NCBI RefSeq assembly: GCF_001427025.1
Contig: NZ_LMGA01000001.1
Location: 3,513,697 to 3,577,696 of the forward strand
Source of the DNA: Mesorhizobium sp. Root554
Lineage (GTDB): Bacteria > Pseudomonadota > Alphaproteobacteria > Rhizobiales > Rhizobiaceae
Length of the DNA stretch: 64,000 nucleotides
Reading direction: 5' to 3'
The position numbers and the translations under genes were made by a program. The notes beneath the pieces are model-generated. The model was not told where the DNA came from and did not search any database. It saw only the letters and a program-made list of their open reading frames with translations. Positions 37,559-45,614 of this stretch are shown piece by piece. Each line of letters begins with the position of its first letter. Position 1 is the first letter of the stretch.

Positions 37559-38845
37559 ATGGAGCGCATGGGTGACACCAACAGAGCGGACAGAACGGGC
37601 GACGGCCTGCTTCAGCTAGCGGTGCGCCGCCTCTGGGGCAGCCGATGGCTGCTGTCTGGCGGCGTAGCGGGCGTTGTAGTCGCGTCCTCCGTCGCCGGCA
37701 GTGCGCTTTATATCGCCCCCGCCATCGTCGTTGTGCTTCTCGCCATCGCCGCTTTTGCGCCCACCAGCGAACGGTCGCTTCCCCTGCCTGGCGCCGGTCC
37801 AGCCGAAGCCATGAGCCTGCGCGACCTCTCCGGGGAATATCTAGCCGCCGCCGTGGCCGACCCGCTCATCATCTTCGACCGTTATGGCAGCGTCATCCAC
37901 GCCAATGCCGCCGCCATGGCCGCCTTTGGCAACCTCGCGCCCGGTCTGTCGCTGCCGCTGAAATTCCGCGCGCCGGAAATGCAGGTACTGATTGAAGCGG
38001 TGCTTTCGGGCACTGCCGCCGTCGAAACCGCTGAGTACATCGAGAAACTGCCGGTGGAACGCGCTTATAGGGTCAGCGCGTCTCCCGTTGGCCATGGCAC
38101 GGAACTGTACGTGCTGGTCTTCAAGGACCAGAGCGAAACCCGCCGCATCGACCGCATGCGCGCCGACTTCATCGCCAACGCCAGCCACGAGTTGCGTACG
38201 CCGCTCGCCTCCATCGCCGGCTTTATCGAGACCCTGCGCGGCCCGGCCCGCAAGGACCCCGCCGCGCAGGAGCAGTTCCTGCAGATCATGCAGAACCAGA
38301 CCGGTCGCATGGCGCGGCTGATCGACGATCTCCTGTCGCTGTCGCGGCTGGAAATGCGGCCCTATCTTGCGCCCGGCAGCCGCGTCGACATCCGGCAGGT
38401 CGTCGGCAGCGTCATCGATTCCCTCGGACCGCTGGCGAAGGAAAACGGCATCGTCGTCGAGAAGAATTTCATCGAGGGACCGCTCGAGGTCGCGGGGGAC
38501 CGGGACGAGCTCTTTCAGGTTTTCGAGAATTTGATGGAAAACGCCTGCAAATACGGCCAATCCGGCGGCCGTGTCGTTGTTTCGATCGACCGCGGCGCGT
38601 CAGGTCCGGAACCGAGTGTCGACGTCACCATCCGCGACTTTGGACCCGGTATCGCCGAAGAACACATACCGCGCATCACCGAACGCTTCTATCGCGTCGA
38701 TGTCGATGCCAGCCGTTCGCAGAAGGGGACAGGTCTTGGCCTGTCGATCGTCAAGCACATCCTGACGCGCCACAGTGCCCGGCTGTCGATCAAATCAGAA
38801 CTCGGGCAGGGCGCCGCTTTCACCGTCCATTTGCCAGCAAAGTAG
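37559..38845 (+). CDS. phoR: phosphate regulon sensor histidine kinase PhoR
   Basis: This 428-residue membrane kinase senses phosphate status and phosphorylates PhoB. Two hydrophobic helices occupy residues about 28-65. A PAS-type domain follows (PLIIFDRYGSVIHAN). The phosphoacceptor is H210 in ASHELRTPL, and the ATP-binding domain has the N box ENLMENACKYG, DFGPGI and GTGLGLSIVKH. ATG 37568 is an alternative start nine bases later. The usual neighbours pstSCAB are missing; phoU comes next. Confidence 0.9.
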   Translation: MERMGDTNRADRTGDGLLQLAVRRLWGSRWLLSGGVAGVVVASSVAGSALYIAPAIVVVLLAIAAFAPTSERSLPLPGAGPAEAMSLRDLSGEYLAAAVADPLIIFDRYGSVIHANAAAMAAFGNLAPGLSLPLKFRAPEMQVLIEAVLSGTAAVETAEYIEKLPVERAYRVSASPVGHGTELYVLVFKDQSETRRIDRMRADFIANASHELRTPLASIAGFIETLRGPARKDPAAQEQFLQIMQNQTGRMARLIDDLLSLSRLEMRPYLAPGSRVDIRQVVGSVIDSLGPLAKENGIVVEKNFIEGPLEVAGDRDELFQVFENLMENACKYGQSGGRVVVSIDRGASGPEPSVDVTIRDFGPGIAEEHIPRITERFYRVDVDASRSQKGTGLGLSIVKHILTRHSARLSIKSELGQGAAFTVHLPAK

Positions 38846-38964
38846 ATTTGCGGGCCGACAGGCGCTATCTATGGCCGGAAGCCTTCTTCATTCTGTCATG
38901 TGCCCGGCGTATCAGCGACAGTTGAAGACACGAATCAACAGCCGCCCTGGAAGAGCTTTCCGCC

Positions 38965-39690
38965 ATGCAGTCAGTGCATATCGTCAGCGCCTATGACGAG
39001 GAACTCAAGTACCTGACCAAGCGCATTGCCGCGATGGGCGGCCATGCCGAGCGCATGGTCGAACAGGCGATATCGGCGTTGGTCAACGCTGATCCGGACC
39101 TTGCCCAGAAGGTGATAAAGGACGATGTCGTTCTCGATGAAGGACAGCGCGAGATCGACGAAAAGGCGATCGTCATCATCGCCCGGCGCCAGCCCATGGC
39201 AACGGATCTGCGCGAGATCATCGGCGCCATCCGCATTTCGGCCGATCTGGAGCGGATTGGCGATCTCGGCAAGAACGTTGCCAAGCGGGTGGTTGCCGTC
39301 ACGCAGGAACGGCAGTCGAACAGCCTTTTCCGCGGCATCGAAGCGCTGGCGAACCTTGCGCTCCAGCAGTTGAAGGACGTTCTTGACGTCTATGCTTCGC
39401 GCAACATCGACAGCATCGGCTTCGTGCGCGATCGCGACGAGCAGATCGACGCCATGTACACGTCATTGTTTCGCGAATTGCTCACCTACATGATGGAAGA
39501 TCCGCGCAACATCACCCCCTGCACGCATCTGCTGTTTTGCGCCAAGAACATCGAGCGCATCGGCGATCATGCCACCAACATCGCGGAAACGATCTATCAC
39601 ATCGTCACCGGCGACCAGATGCCGGCCGAGCGGCCCAAGGAAGACAAGACCGACCGTGTCGTCCTGCCGGTGCATCAGCCTGCCAAATAG
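38965..39690 (+). CDS. phoU: phosphate transport regulator PhoU
   Basis: This 241-residue helical protein has two PhoU repeats, each with an E/DxxxD metal motif (ADLERIGDLGKNV in the first, NIERIGDHATNIAE in the second). PhoU links the Pst transporter to PhoR and restrains the regulon. It follows phoR by 119 bases and precedes corA, and phoB is not downstream in this window. The gap holds one CTGTCAT half-site at 38893-38899. Confidence 0.95.
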   Translation: MQSVHIVSAYDEELKYLTKRIAAMGGHAERMVEQAISALVNADPDLAQKVIKDDVVLDEGQREIDEKAIVIIARRQPMATDLREIIGAIRISADLERIGDLGKNVAKRVVAVTQERQSNSLFRGIEALANLALQQLKDVLDVYASRNIDSIGFVRDRDEQIDAMYTSLFRELLTYMMEDPRNITPCTHLLFCAKNIERIGDHATNIAETIYHIVTGDQMPAERPKEDKTDRVVLPVHQPAK

Positions 39691-39768
39691 TCGCCAACAC
39701 CTCGTATTTGCGCTAGGCTTGTACAGGTCCTAGCACCGTACCCAAGGCAATGCCGCGAGGGAGGCGTG

Positions 39769-40776
39769 ATGGAATATGTCCGTGAATTCGTTCCCGCATC
39801 TTCGGCCGATGCCATCGTGGCATGCAGCGTCTATACGGCCGGCAAGCGCATAGCCGACATTCCGATCGAAGAAGCGGGCGAATGGTCGCGCAAGAAGGAC
39901 CATGTCGTCTGGATCGGTCTTCTGGAACCGAACCGCGAGCTTCTTCTGCGGGTAAAGGCCCAGTTCAACCTGCATGAACTCGCCATCGAGGATGCGGAGC
40001 ATCCGCATCAGCGGCCGAAGCTCGAGCAATATGGCGAGGCGCTGTTCATCGTTGCCCGCACGGCGCAATTGGTCGATGGCAGGGTCACTTTCGGCGAAAC
40101 GCATCTTTTCGTCGGCAAGGGCTACATCGTCAGCGTTCGCCATGGTCCCTCGACCTCGTACACCACGGTGCGCCAGCATTGGGAAAGCTGCCCTCACGCG
40201 CTCGCCAAGGGGGAGGACTTCGTCCTCTACGCCATCCTCGATTTCATCGTCGACAATTACATGCCCGTGCTCGAACAGATCGAGGACGAGGTGGAGCACA
40301 TCGAAGACAAGGTGCTGGTCAGGCCGATGGTCGCTGGCGACATCGAACGGCTTTACATGCTGCGGCGCGACCTGTTGCGGCTCCGCAATGCCGCGCTGCC
40401 GCTGGTGGAGGTTTGCCGCCGGCTGACAAGCGCCGACCTGTCACAGATACAACCAGGAATGCACCCGCTGTTCCGGGACGTCACCGACCATATCCGCACG
40501 GTCCAGGAAAAGATCGACAGCCTGCGCGAGGTGCTGGCCTTCGCTTTCGAGACGAGCCTTCTCGTTGGCCAGAGCCAGGAGACGGCGATCACCAAGAAGC
40601 TCGCCTCATGGGCGGCCATACTGGCTGTGCCGACCGCATTTGCCGGCATCTACGGCATGAATTTCAACGACATGCCGGAATTGCGGATGAGCTACGGCTA
40701 TCCGACCGTTCTGACGGCCATCGGCACGATATGCGTCGTTCTCTATTGGCGCTTCCGCAAGAACGGCTGGCTGTGA
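39769..40776 (+). CDS. corA: magnesium/cobalt transporter CorA
   Basis: This 335-residue protein has a large cytoplasmic N-domain and two C-terminal transmembrane helices. The pore signature GMNF stands in the loop AGIYGMNFNDMPEL. It makes a pentameric Mg2+ channel. A GTG immediately before this ATG could also start translation; GAGG lies upstream. The short DNA behind it holds the heptamer repeat and then the converging gcrA. Confidence 0.92.
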   Translation: MEYVREFVPASSADAIVACSVYTAGKRIADIPIEEAGEWSRKKDHVVWIGLLEPNRELLLRVKAQFNLHELAIEDAEHPHQRPKLEQYGEALFIVARTAQLVDGRVTFGETHLFVGKGYIVSVRHGPSTSYTTVRQHWESCPHALAKGEDFVLYAILDFIVDNYMPVLEQIEDEVEHIEDKVLVRPMVAGDIERLYMLRRDLLRLRNAALPLVEVCRRLTSADLSQIQPGMHPLFRDVTDHIRTVQEKIDSLREVLAFAFETSLLVGQSQETAITKKLASWAAILAVPTAFAGIYGMNFNDMPELRMSYGYPTVLTAIGTICVVLYWRFRKNGWL

Positions 40777-40834
40777 GGACGGCAGTAGGCAGTAGGCTAT
40801 TGCTCTTGCGCTCTGCCCGGCTCTGGCAGAGCAA

Positions 40835-40897
40835 TGTCGATTGTCGATTGTCGATTGTCGATTGTCGATTGTCGATTGTCGATTGTCGATTGCCGAT
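40835..40897. repeat. heptamer tandem repeat (TGTCGAT)8 plus one variant unit
   Basis: Eight exact TGTCGAT units run from 40835 to 40890 without interruption, followed by one TGCCGAT unit. The array lies in the 125 bases between the converging corA and gcrA stops, so it is not coding. A length of seven does not keep a reading frame. It may vary in copy number between strains. Confidence 0.95.
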
Positions 40898-40901
40898 TGC
40901 C

Positions 40902-41420
40902 TTACCGGCTGCGCCGGCGCTCCGATGCGGGCTGGAAAGCCACGCGCGAATGATAAGTGCAATACGGGCCACTATCGGCTGAATCGTTGCCACAGAAATG
41001 GAACTCTTCGCTCAACGGGTCGCCATTCGGCCATTTGCAGGTGCGTTCGGTCAGTTCGACGAGGTGCAGCCGCCGCGAGATCGGCACGACGACGTTTTCT
41101 ACAGGGCGGATGTAGTGGCGCGCCACCGGCTCAGCGTCGAACTGCGCCTGCAGCGCAGTGGCGCCGATCGAGGTGGTGACGTGCCGTGTCGCCGAGGCAG
41201 CCCGCGTGACCGACTTGGTGATCGTCGATCCTTGCGATGCCTTCTTCTGGCGAGCCGGCGCCGCGGTTGCGCGGCCACGGCTGGAGAGCTTCAGGCGGTG
41301 TACCTTACCGATGACGGCATTGCGGCTGACGCCTCCAAGCTGGGCGGCGATCTGGCTTGCGCTCAGACCCTCCGACCAGAGTTTTCTCAAAAGTTCGACG
41401 CGCTCGTCGGTCCAGTTCAT
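40902..41420 (-). CDS. gcrA: cell cycle regulator GcrA
   Basis: This 172-residue alphaproteobacterial regulator works with RNA polymerase at promoters with methylated GANTC sites. The N-terminal helix-turn-helix (NWTDERVELLRKLWSEGLSA, then GVSRNAVIGKVHRL) is diagnostic; a basic low-complexity linker follows, and the C-terminal part contains RTCKWPNGDP and the CGN...YCTYH Cys motif. ATG 41420 fits the invariant MNWTDERV start; a longer frame exists to 41495. Its upstream region is rich in GANTC. Confidence 0.93.
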   Translation of the reverse strand: MNWTDERVELLRKLWSEGLSASQIAAQLGGVSRNAVIGKVHRLKLSSRGRATAAPARQKKASQGSTITKSVTRAASATRHVTTSIGATALQAQFDAEPVARHYIRPVENVVVPISRRLHLVELTERTCKWPNGDPLSEEFHFCGNDSADSGPYCTYHSRVAFQPASERRRSR

Positions 41421-41436
41421 GAGACGGCACTCCTTT

Positions 41437-41597
41437 GAATCCACACGGCGCTGGAATCGATTCACGACCCGGCTCACACCGGGCGGACACCACATCTACA
41501 GGGTGATTAGATCCGCCGCACGAAATCTAGTTATTTCTTCTTCACAACTACTCTATGCGCTGACTCGGTGACAAGAGTCATGAGGGCAACACGATTC
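41437..41597. promoter_or_regulatory. cluster of six GANTC (CcrM) sites between gcrA and argD
   Basis: GANTC occurs at 41437-41441, 41454-41458, 41459-41463, 41562-41566, 41575-41579 and 41593-41597. By chance one would expect about one per 256 bases. CcrM methylates these sites and GcrA reads them, so methylation-linked control of gcrA itself is plausible. The three sites nearest to gcrA are within 45 bases of its start. Confidence 0.6.
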
Positions 41598-41672
41598 GGT
41601 TTTTTCGGTTTTCCCCAACTTGCCGACCTGTTGGCGAACAGGTTCTCCAGAAGGGGTGGACGGCCGGCTTAA
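41580..41672 (+). CDS. candidate arginine-rich leader peptide before argD
   Basis: A 30-residue frame from ATG 41580 to TAA 41670-41672 has six Arg codons (agg, cga, agg, aga, agg, cgg), five of them in or near the last ten codons' region and none the CGC preferred in this genome. AAGAG precedes the start by a few bases. Right after it come hairpins and a terminator-like stem before argD. This is the build of a leader peptide for arginine-responsive attenuation, but no homologue is known to me and the frame may be chance. Confidence 0.35.
   Translation: MRATRFGFFGFPQLADLLANRFSRRGGRPA
41626..41643 (+). promoter_or_regulatory. leader hairpin inside the arginine-rich frame
   Basis: ACCTGTT (41626-41632), GGCG, AACAGGT (41637-41643) is a perfect 7-bp stem-loop. 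A second pairing is possible downstream between GGCTTA (41666-41671) and TAAGCC (41711-41716), enclosing GTTTT/AAAAC. Together with the terminator they form a series of RNA structures between the leader frame and argD. Confidence 0.45.
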
Positions 41673-41718
41673 AAGACGTTTTCGTTGACTTCGTGACTGA
41701 AAAACAGGATAAGCCGCA

Positions 41719-41752
41719 AAAGGCCGCCGAACGGGCGGCTTTTTGATTTTTC
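41719..41752 (+). terminator. intrinsic terminator in the argD leader
   Basis: GCCGCC (41724-41729), a short loop and GGCGGC (41735-41740) form a strong stem flanked by AAAA and followed by a run of T with one GA interruption (41741-41752). It points towards argD, whose ATG is 20 bases later. No plus-strand gene ends nearby, so it looks like an attenuator of the argD transcript or the end of a small RNA. Confidence 0.65.
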
Positions 41753-41772
41753 CGGTTCCGGAGACGCATATA

Positions 41773-42969
41773 ATGAGCGGTTCGGCGCTTTACGAGACCT
41801 TTGCCCGCATCCCCCTGTCCTTCGACCATGGCGAGGGCGCCTGGCTGGTGACGGACAAGGGCGAGCGATATCTCGATTTCGCCGCCGGCATCGCCGTGAA
41901 TTCCCTGGGTCACGGCCACCCGCATCTCGTCGCCGCCCTGACCGAGCAGGCTCAGAAGCTCTGGCACGTTTCCAATCTCTATGAGATCCCCGGCCAGCGC
42001 CGGTTGGCCGAGCGGCTCGTCGAAGAAACGTTCGCGGACAAGGTGTTTTTCACCAATTCGGGTGCGGAAGCGCTCGAATGCGCCATCAAGACGGCGCGCC
42101 GCTATCATTTCGTCAACGGCCGGCCGGAACGGTTCCGGGTTCTCACCTTCGAAGGCGCCTTCCATGGTCGCACGTTGGCGACGATCGCCGCCGGGGGCCA
42201 GTACAAATACATGGAGGGCTTCGGGCCCAAGGTGGAAGGCTTCGACCAGGTCGCGCTCGGAGACATCGAAGCGGTGGAAAAGGCCATAACGCCGGAAACC
42301 GCGGCCATCCTGATCGAGCCGATACAGGGGGAGGGCGGTATACGCCAGGTGCCGGCCCAGACGCTCAAGCGGCTGCGCCAGATTTGCGACCAGCAGGGCC
42401 TCGTGCTGATCTTCGACGAAGTTCAATGTGGCATCGGCCGCACCGGGAAGCTGTTCGCCTATGAATGGAGCGGCGTGAACCCGGACGTGATGGCCATAGC
42501 CAAGGGCATTGGCGGCGGCTTCCCGCTTGGCGCCTGCCTTGCCACCGACGCCGCGGCCGCGGGCATGACCGCCGGCGTCCACGGCACGACCTTCGGTGGC
42601 AATCCGCTGGCCATGGCTGTCGGCAACGCCGTGCTCGACGTCGTTCTGGAAGACGGTTTCCTCGACGAGGTGAGCCGCAAGGCGCTGCTTTTGAAACAGG
42701 GTCTTGGCGCCGTCGCGGACGAGTTTCCTGACGTCGTCGAAGACATACGCGGCGTCGGCCTGATGCTCGGCCTCAAATGTTCGATGCCGAACGTCAAAGT
42801 CAACACCGCGTTTCGTGACCAGCATCTGCTGACCGTCACGGCGGGCGACAACGTCATTCGCCTGCTTCCGCCCCTCAACGTCAGCGATGCCGAGATTCAC
42901 GAGGCGCTGGCGCGTATCCATAAAGCTGCCAAGGCCTTGTCCGAGACAATTGCTGCGGCCGCGAAGTAA
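41773..42969 (+). CDS. argD: acetylornithine aminotransferase
   Basis: This 398-residue PLP enzyme makes N-acetylornithine in arginine synthesis and may also serve lysine synthesis. It has the class III aminotransferase motifs [40 protein letters not shown] and [14 protein letters not shown] with the PLP-binding Lys, and [14 protein letters not shown] 41773 has GGAG ten bases upstream. An intrinsic terminator and a possible leader peptide come just before. It is in operon with argF, 13 bases between. Confidence 0.94.
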   Translation: MSGSALYETFARIPLSFDHGEGAWLVTDKGERYLDFAAGIAVNSLGHGHPHLVAALTEQAQKLWHVSNLYEIPGQRRLAERLVEETFADKVFFTNSGAEALECAIKTARRYHFVNGRPERFRVLTFEGAFHGRTLATIAAGGQYKYMEGFGPKVEGFDQVALGDIEAVEKAITPETAAILIEPIQGEGGIRQVPAQTLKRLRQICDQQGLVLIFDEVQCGIGRTGKLFAYEWSGVNPDVMAIAKGIGGGFPLGACLATDAAAAGMTAGVHGTTFGGNPLAMAVGNAVLDVVLEDGFLDEVSRKALLLKQGLGAVADEFPDVVEDIRGVGLMLGLKCSMPNVKVNTAFRDQHLLTVTAGDNVIRLLPPLNVSDAEIHEALARIHKAAKALSETIAAAAK

Positions 42970-42982
42970 GCGAACGAGCCGC

Positions 42983-43894
42983 ATGGAACTACGCCATTTC
43001 ACCGACCTTTCCACCGTTTCGGAAAGCGACCTGCGCACGATGCTAGACGATGCCGTCGTACGCAAGCAGCGGCTGAAAGCCGGCGAGCGTTCAAAGCCGC
43101 TCGATGGCAAGATGCTGGCCATGATCTTCGACAAGCCATCGACGCGAACCCGCGTCTCCTTCGATGTCGGCATGCGCCAGCTCGGCGGCGAAACGATCAT
43201 GCTGACCGGCGCCGAAATGCAGCTTGGCCGTTCCGAGACGATCGCCGATACCGCACGCGTGCTGTCGCGTTATGTTGACGCGATCATGATCCGCACCACG
43301 TCGCACGACCGGCTGCTGGAGTTGACCGAGGCCGCCACCGTTCCCGTCATCAACGGCCTCACCGACGAGACCCATCCGTGCCAGCTCATGGCCGACATCA
43401 TGACCTATGAGGAGCACCGCGGTCCCGTGGCCGGCAAGACTGTCGCCTGGACGGGAGACGGCAACAATGTCCTGCATTCGCTGCTGGAGGCTGCCGCACG
43501 CTTCCGCTTCAATCTCAACATCGCCGTGCCGGAAGGCAGCGAGCCGGGGGAGAAATTCGTCGATTGGTCGCGCCGCAACGGTGGCACTGTCAATTTCACC
43601 AAGTCAGCCGAAGCGGCTGTCGACGGCGCCGACTGCGTGGTCACCGACACCTGGGTGTCGATGGGCCAGGAGCACCGCGCCCGGGGCCACAACGTGTTCC
43701 TGCCCTATCAGGTCAACGCGACGCTCATGGCCAGAGCCAACCCCGGCGCGTTGTTCATGCATTGTCTGCCGGCCCACCGCGGCGAGGAAGTCACCGATGA
43801 GGTGATCGACGGGCCGCAATCGGTGGTCCTCGATGAAGCCGAGAACAGGCTGCACGCCCAGAAGGCGGTGCTGGCCTGGTGTCTGGGCGCTTGA
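42983..43894 (+). CDS. argF: ornithine carbamoyltransferase
   Basis: This 303-residue enzyme makes citrulline from ornithine and carbamoyl phosphate. STRTR at residues 53-57 binds carbamoyl phosphate; HPCQ and the late HCLPAHRG with its catalytic Cys complete the site. An upstream extension of the frame to 42887 overlaps argD and is not used. The order argD-argF-hslO is standard in this order of bacteria. Confidence 0.96.
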   Translation: MELRHFTDLSTVSESDLRTMLDDAVVRKQRLKAGERSKPLDGKMLAMIFDKPSTRTRVSFDVGMRQLGGETIMLTGAEMQLGRSETIADTARVLSRYVDAIMIRTTSHDRLLELTEAATVPVINGLTDETHPCQLMADIMTYEEHRGPVAGKTVAWTGDGNNVLHSLLEAAARFRFNLNIAVPEGSEPGEKFVDWSRRNGGTVNFTKSAEAAVDGADCVVTDTWVSMGQEHRARGHNVFLPYQVNATLMARANPGALFMHCLPAHRGEEVTDEVIDGPQSVVLDEAENRLHAQKAVLAWCLGA

Positions 43895-43996
43895 TCCGGA
43901 GCGACGCGATGCCTATCTGCGCGGCATCACGCACATTGAAGGCGTTTCGAGCCATGCTGGCACCCCGGGCCGCATCGCCGCGCCCGGAGATTGACC

Positions 43997-44998
43997 ATGC
44001 TGGAAGCTACGCAATTGACTGACCGCGAACCCAGGCTTGGCGAGTTCGGCCATGCCGGCGACGACCATGTCGTGCCGTTTGAAGTCGGCCCGCTCGACGT
44101 GCGCGGCCGTGCCGTGCAACTCGGCCCGATGCTCGACGCCATCCTCTCGCGGCACGATTACCCGGACCCGGTTGCTCGTCTGCTCGCCGAAGCCTGCGTG
44201 GTGACGGTGCTGCTGGGAACCTCGCTCAAATTCGACGGCAAGTTCATCCTGCAGACTCGCACCGACGGCCCGCTCGACATGCTGGTTGCCGATTTCACGA
44301 CGCCCGGCGCGCTGCGCGCTTACGCCCGTTTTGACGCGGAACGGATCGACGAACTCGTCGCCGCCGGCGATGTTTCGGACGAGGCTCTGCTTGGCTCGGG
44401 CGTGCTGGCGCTGACCATCGACCAGGGTGCTCATACCCAACGCTACCAGGGTATCGTCCAGCTCGACGGCACCTCGCTGGAAGAGGCGTCGCGCACCTAT
44501 TTCCGGCAGTCCGAACAGATACCGACCGACCTCAGGCTGGCGGTGGCCAAGCAGGTCATGCCCGGCGGGCGCGAGCAATGGCGCGCCGGCGGTCTGCTGG
44601 CGCAGTTCTTGCCGGAAGCGTCGGAACGCATGCGCGTGCCCGACCTGCCGGGCGGCGACGGCGATCCCGTCGAAGCCACGCACGATCCCATCGACAATTC
44701 CTGGCAGGAATTGCTGGTGCTGCTGGCGACCGTCGAACGCACGGAACTGATCGATCCGACCGTCGGCGCCGAGCGGCTGCTGTACCGGCTGTTTCACGAG
44801 CATGGCGTCCGCGTCTTCGGCGCCGCGCGTGTCATCGACCAGTGCTCGTGCTCGCAAGACAAGGTCCGGGGCATCCTGAAGGGCTTTTCGGCCGAGGAGA
44901 TCGATAGCAGCATCGAAAACGGCAAAATTCGTGTCGATTGCGAATTCTGTTCGACACGATACGAATTCGACCCTGCCGAATTTGCGCCAGCGCAATAA
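43997..44998 (+). CDS. hslO: redox-regulated chaperone Hsp33
   Basis: This 333-residue holdase chaperone is switched on by oxidation. The C-terminal zinc site is formed by CSC (in DQCSCSQDKV) and CEFC (in VDCEFCSTRY). The N-terminal domain shows the family motif LLGTSLKFDGKFILQ. A TTG two codons upstream is in frame, but ATG 43997 is preferred. Redox-sensitive Cys residues sit in the usual places. Confidence 0.93.
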   Translation: MLEATQLTDREPRLGEFGHAGDDHVVPFEVGPLDVRGRAVQLGPMLDAILSRHDYPDPVARLLAEACVVTVLLGTSLKFDGKFILQTRTDGPLDMLVADFTTPGALRAYARFDAERIDELVAAGDVSDEALLGSGVLALTIDQGAHTQRYQGIVQLDGTSLEEASRTYFRQSEQIPTDLRLAVAKQVMPGGREQWRAGGLLAQFLPEASERMRVPDLPGGDGDPVEATHDPIDNSWQELLVLLATVERTELIDPTVGAERLLYRLFHEHGVRVFGAARVIDQCSCSQDKVRGILKGFSAEEIDSSIENGKIRVDCEFCSTRYEFDPAEFAPAQ

Positions 44999-45024
44999 GC
45001 AGGAATCTGCCCGCGGCAAACGGA

Positions 45025-45417
45025 TCAGTTTAGGGTCCGCTTGCCGCGCGGAATGTCGAGCGAGAAAGCGGGAATGGCGATTTCGAACAGTTCGCCGCCC
45101 GCGTTTCGCATCGTGTAGCGGCCGACCATGATGCCGGACGGCGTCGAGAGCGGACAGCCTGACGTGTATTGATAGCTGTCGCCCGGATTGAGTTCGGGTT
45201 GCTCGCCGATCACCCCATCTCCCCGTACTTCCTTGACGTGGCCCGATTCGTCCGTGATCTGCCAGTAGCGCGACAAAAGCTGCACGAGTTCGTCCGATTG
45301 GTTGTCTATGGTGATGCGGTAGCCCCACACATAGTGCTTTTCGGAGGGGTCCGACTGCTCTTCCATATAGAACGGCTGGACTTGCACCTCGATGCTGCGC
45401 GTGACCGCCCGATACAT
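45025..45417 (-). CDS. apaG: ApaG family protein
   Basis: This 130-residue beta-sandwich protein carries the GxGxxG-like [10 protein letters not shown] motif and the typical [11 protein letters not shown] strand. ApaG was linked to cobalt resistance and diadenosine polyphosphate levels, and its biochemical role remains open. ATG 45417 with GGAGACGA upstream was chosen over a TTG at 45435. Confidence 0.93.
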   Translation of the reverse strand: MYRAVTRSIEVQVQPFYMEEQSDPSEKHYVWGYRITIDNQSDELVQLLSRYWQITDESGHVKEVRGDGVIGEQPELNPGDSYQYTSGCPLSTPSGIMVGRYTMRNAGGELFEIAIPAFSLDIPRGKRTLN

Positions 45418-45488
45418 TCGCGTCTCCAATGCCAAGCGAACGACTCTTCGGCCGCCGGTGCCTGCAGGTCAACAATATCCGACAGGCC

Positions 45489-45506
45489 ATGTCATCGCCC
45501 TGACAT
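45489..45506 (+). promoter_or_regulatory. near-consensus Pho box before the GT21-like gene
   Basis: ATGTCAT (45489-45495), CGCC, CTGACAT (45500-45506) matches the PhoB consensus CTGTCAT-N4-CTGTCAT at 12 of 14 defined positions. It lies 109 bases before the ATG of the glycosyltransferase. It suggests phosphate-starvation control of glycolipid synthesis. The match was made by eye; PhoB binding is inferred. Confidence 0.5.
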
Positions 45507-45614
45507 GAAACGATGATGTTTTCGCGGCAGCCGCGATCTGGCGACTCGTGTCCGATTGAAGGCATTCAAGGAACGGGGCCGTCAAGCGGAACCGTTGCCA
45601 CGGACCAGGTGCCC

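Noticed and set aside
38893..38899. Pho box before phoU
   Set aside because: Only one CTGTCAT half-site; the second half does not match.
40835..40897. Heptamer array as DnaA or GANTC sites
   Set aside because: The unit gives GATTG, not GANTC, and does not match the DnaA box.
41578..43200. Minus-strand open frame of 540 codons opposite argD
   Set aside because: It is the shadow of argD and argF, which have full motifs; the antisense product has no recognisable domain. Similar long antisense frames opposite fadB, the exonuclease and others were left out for the same reason.
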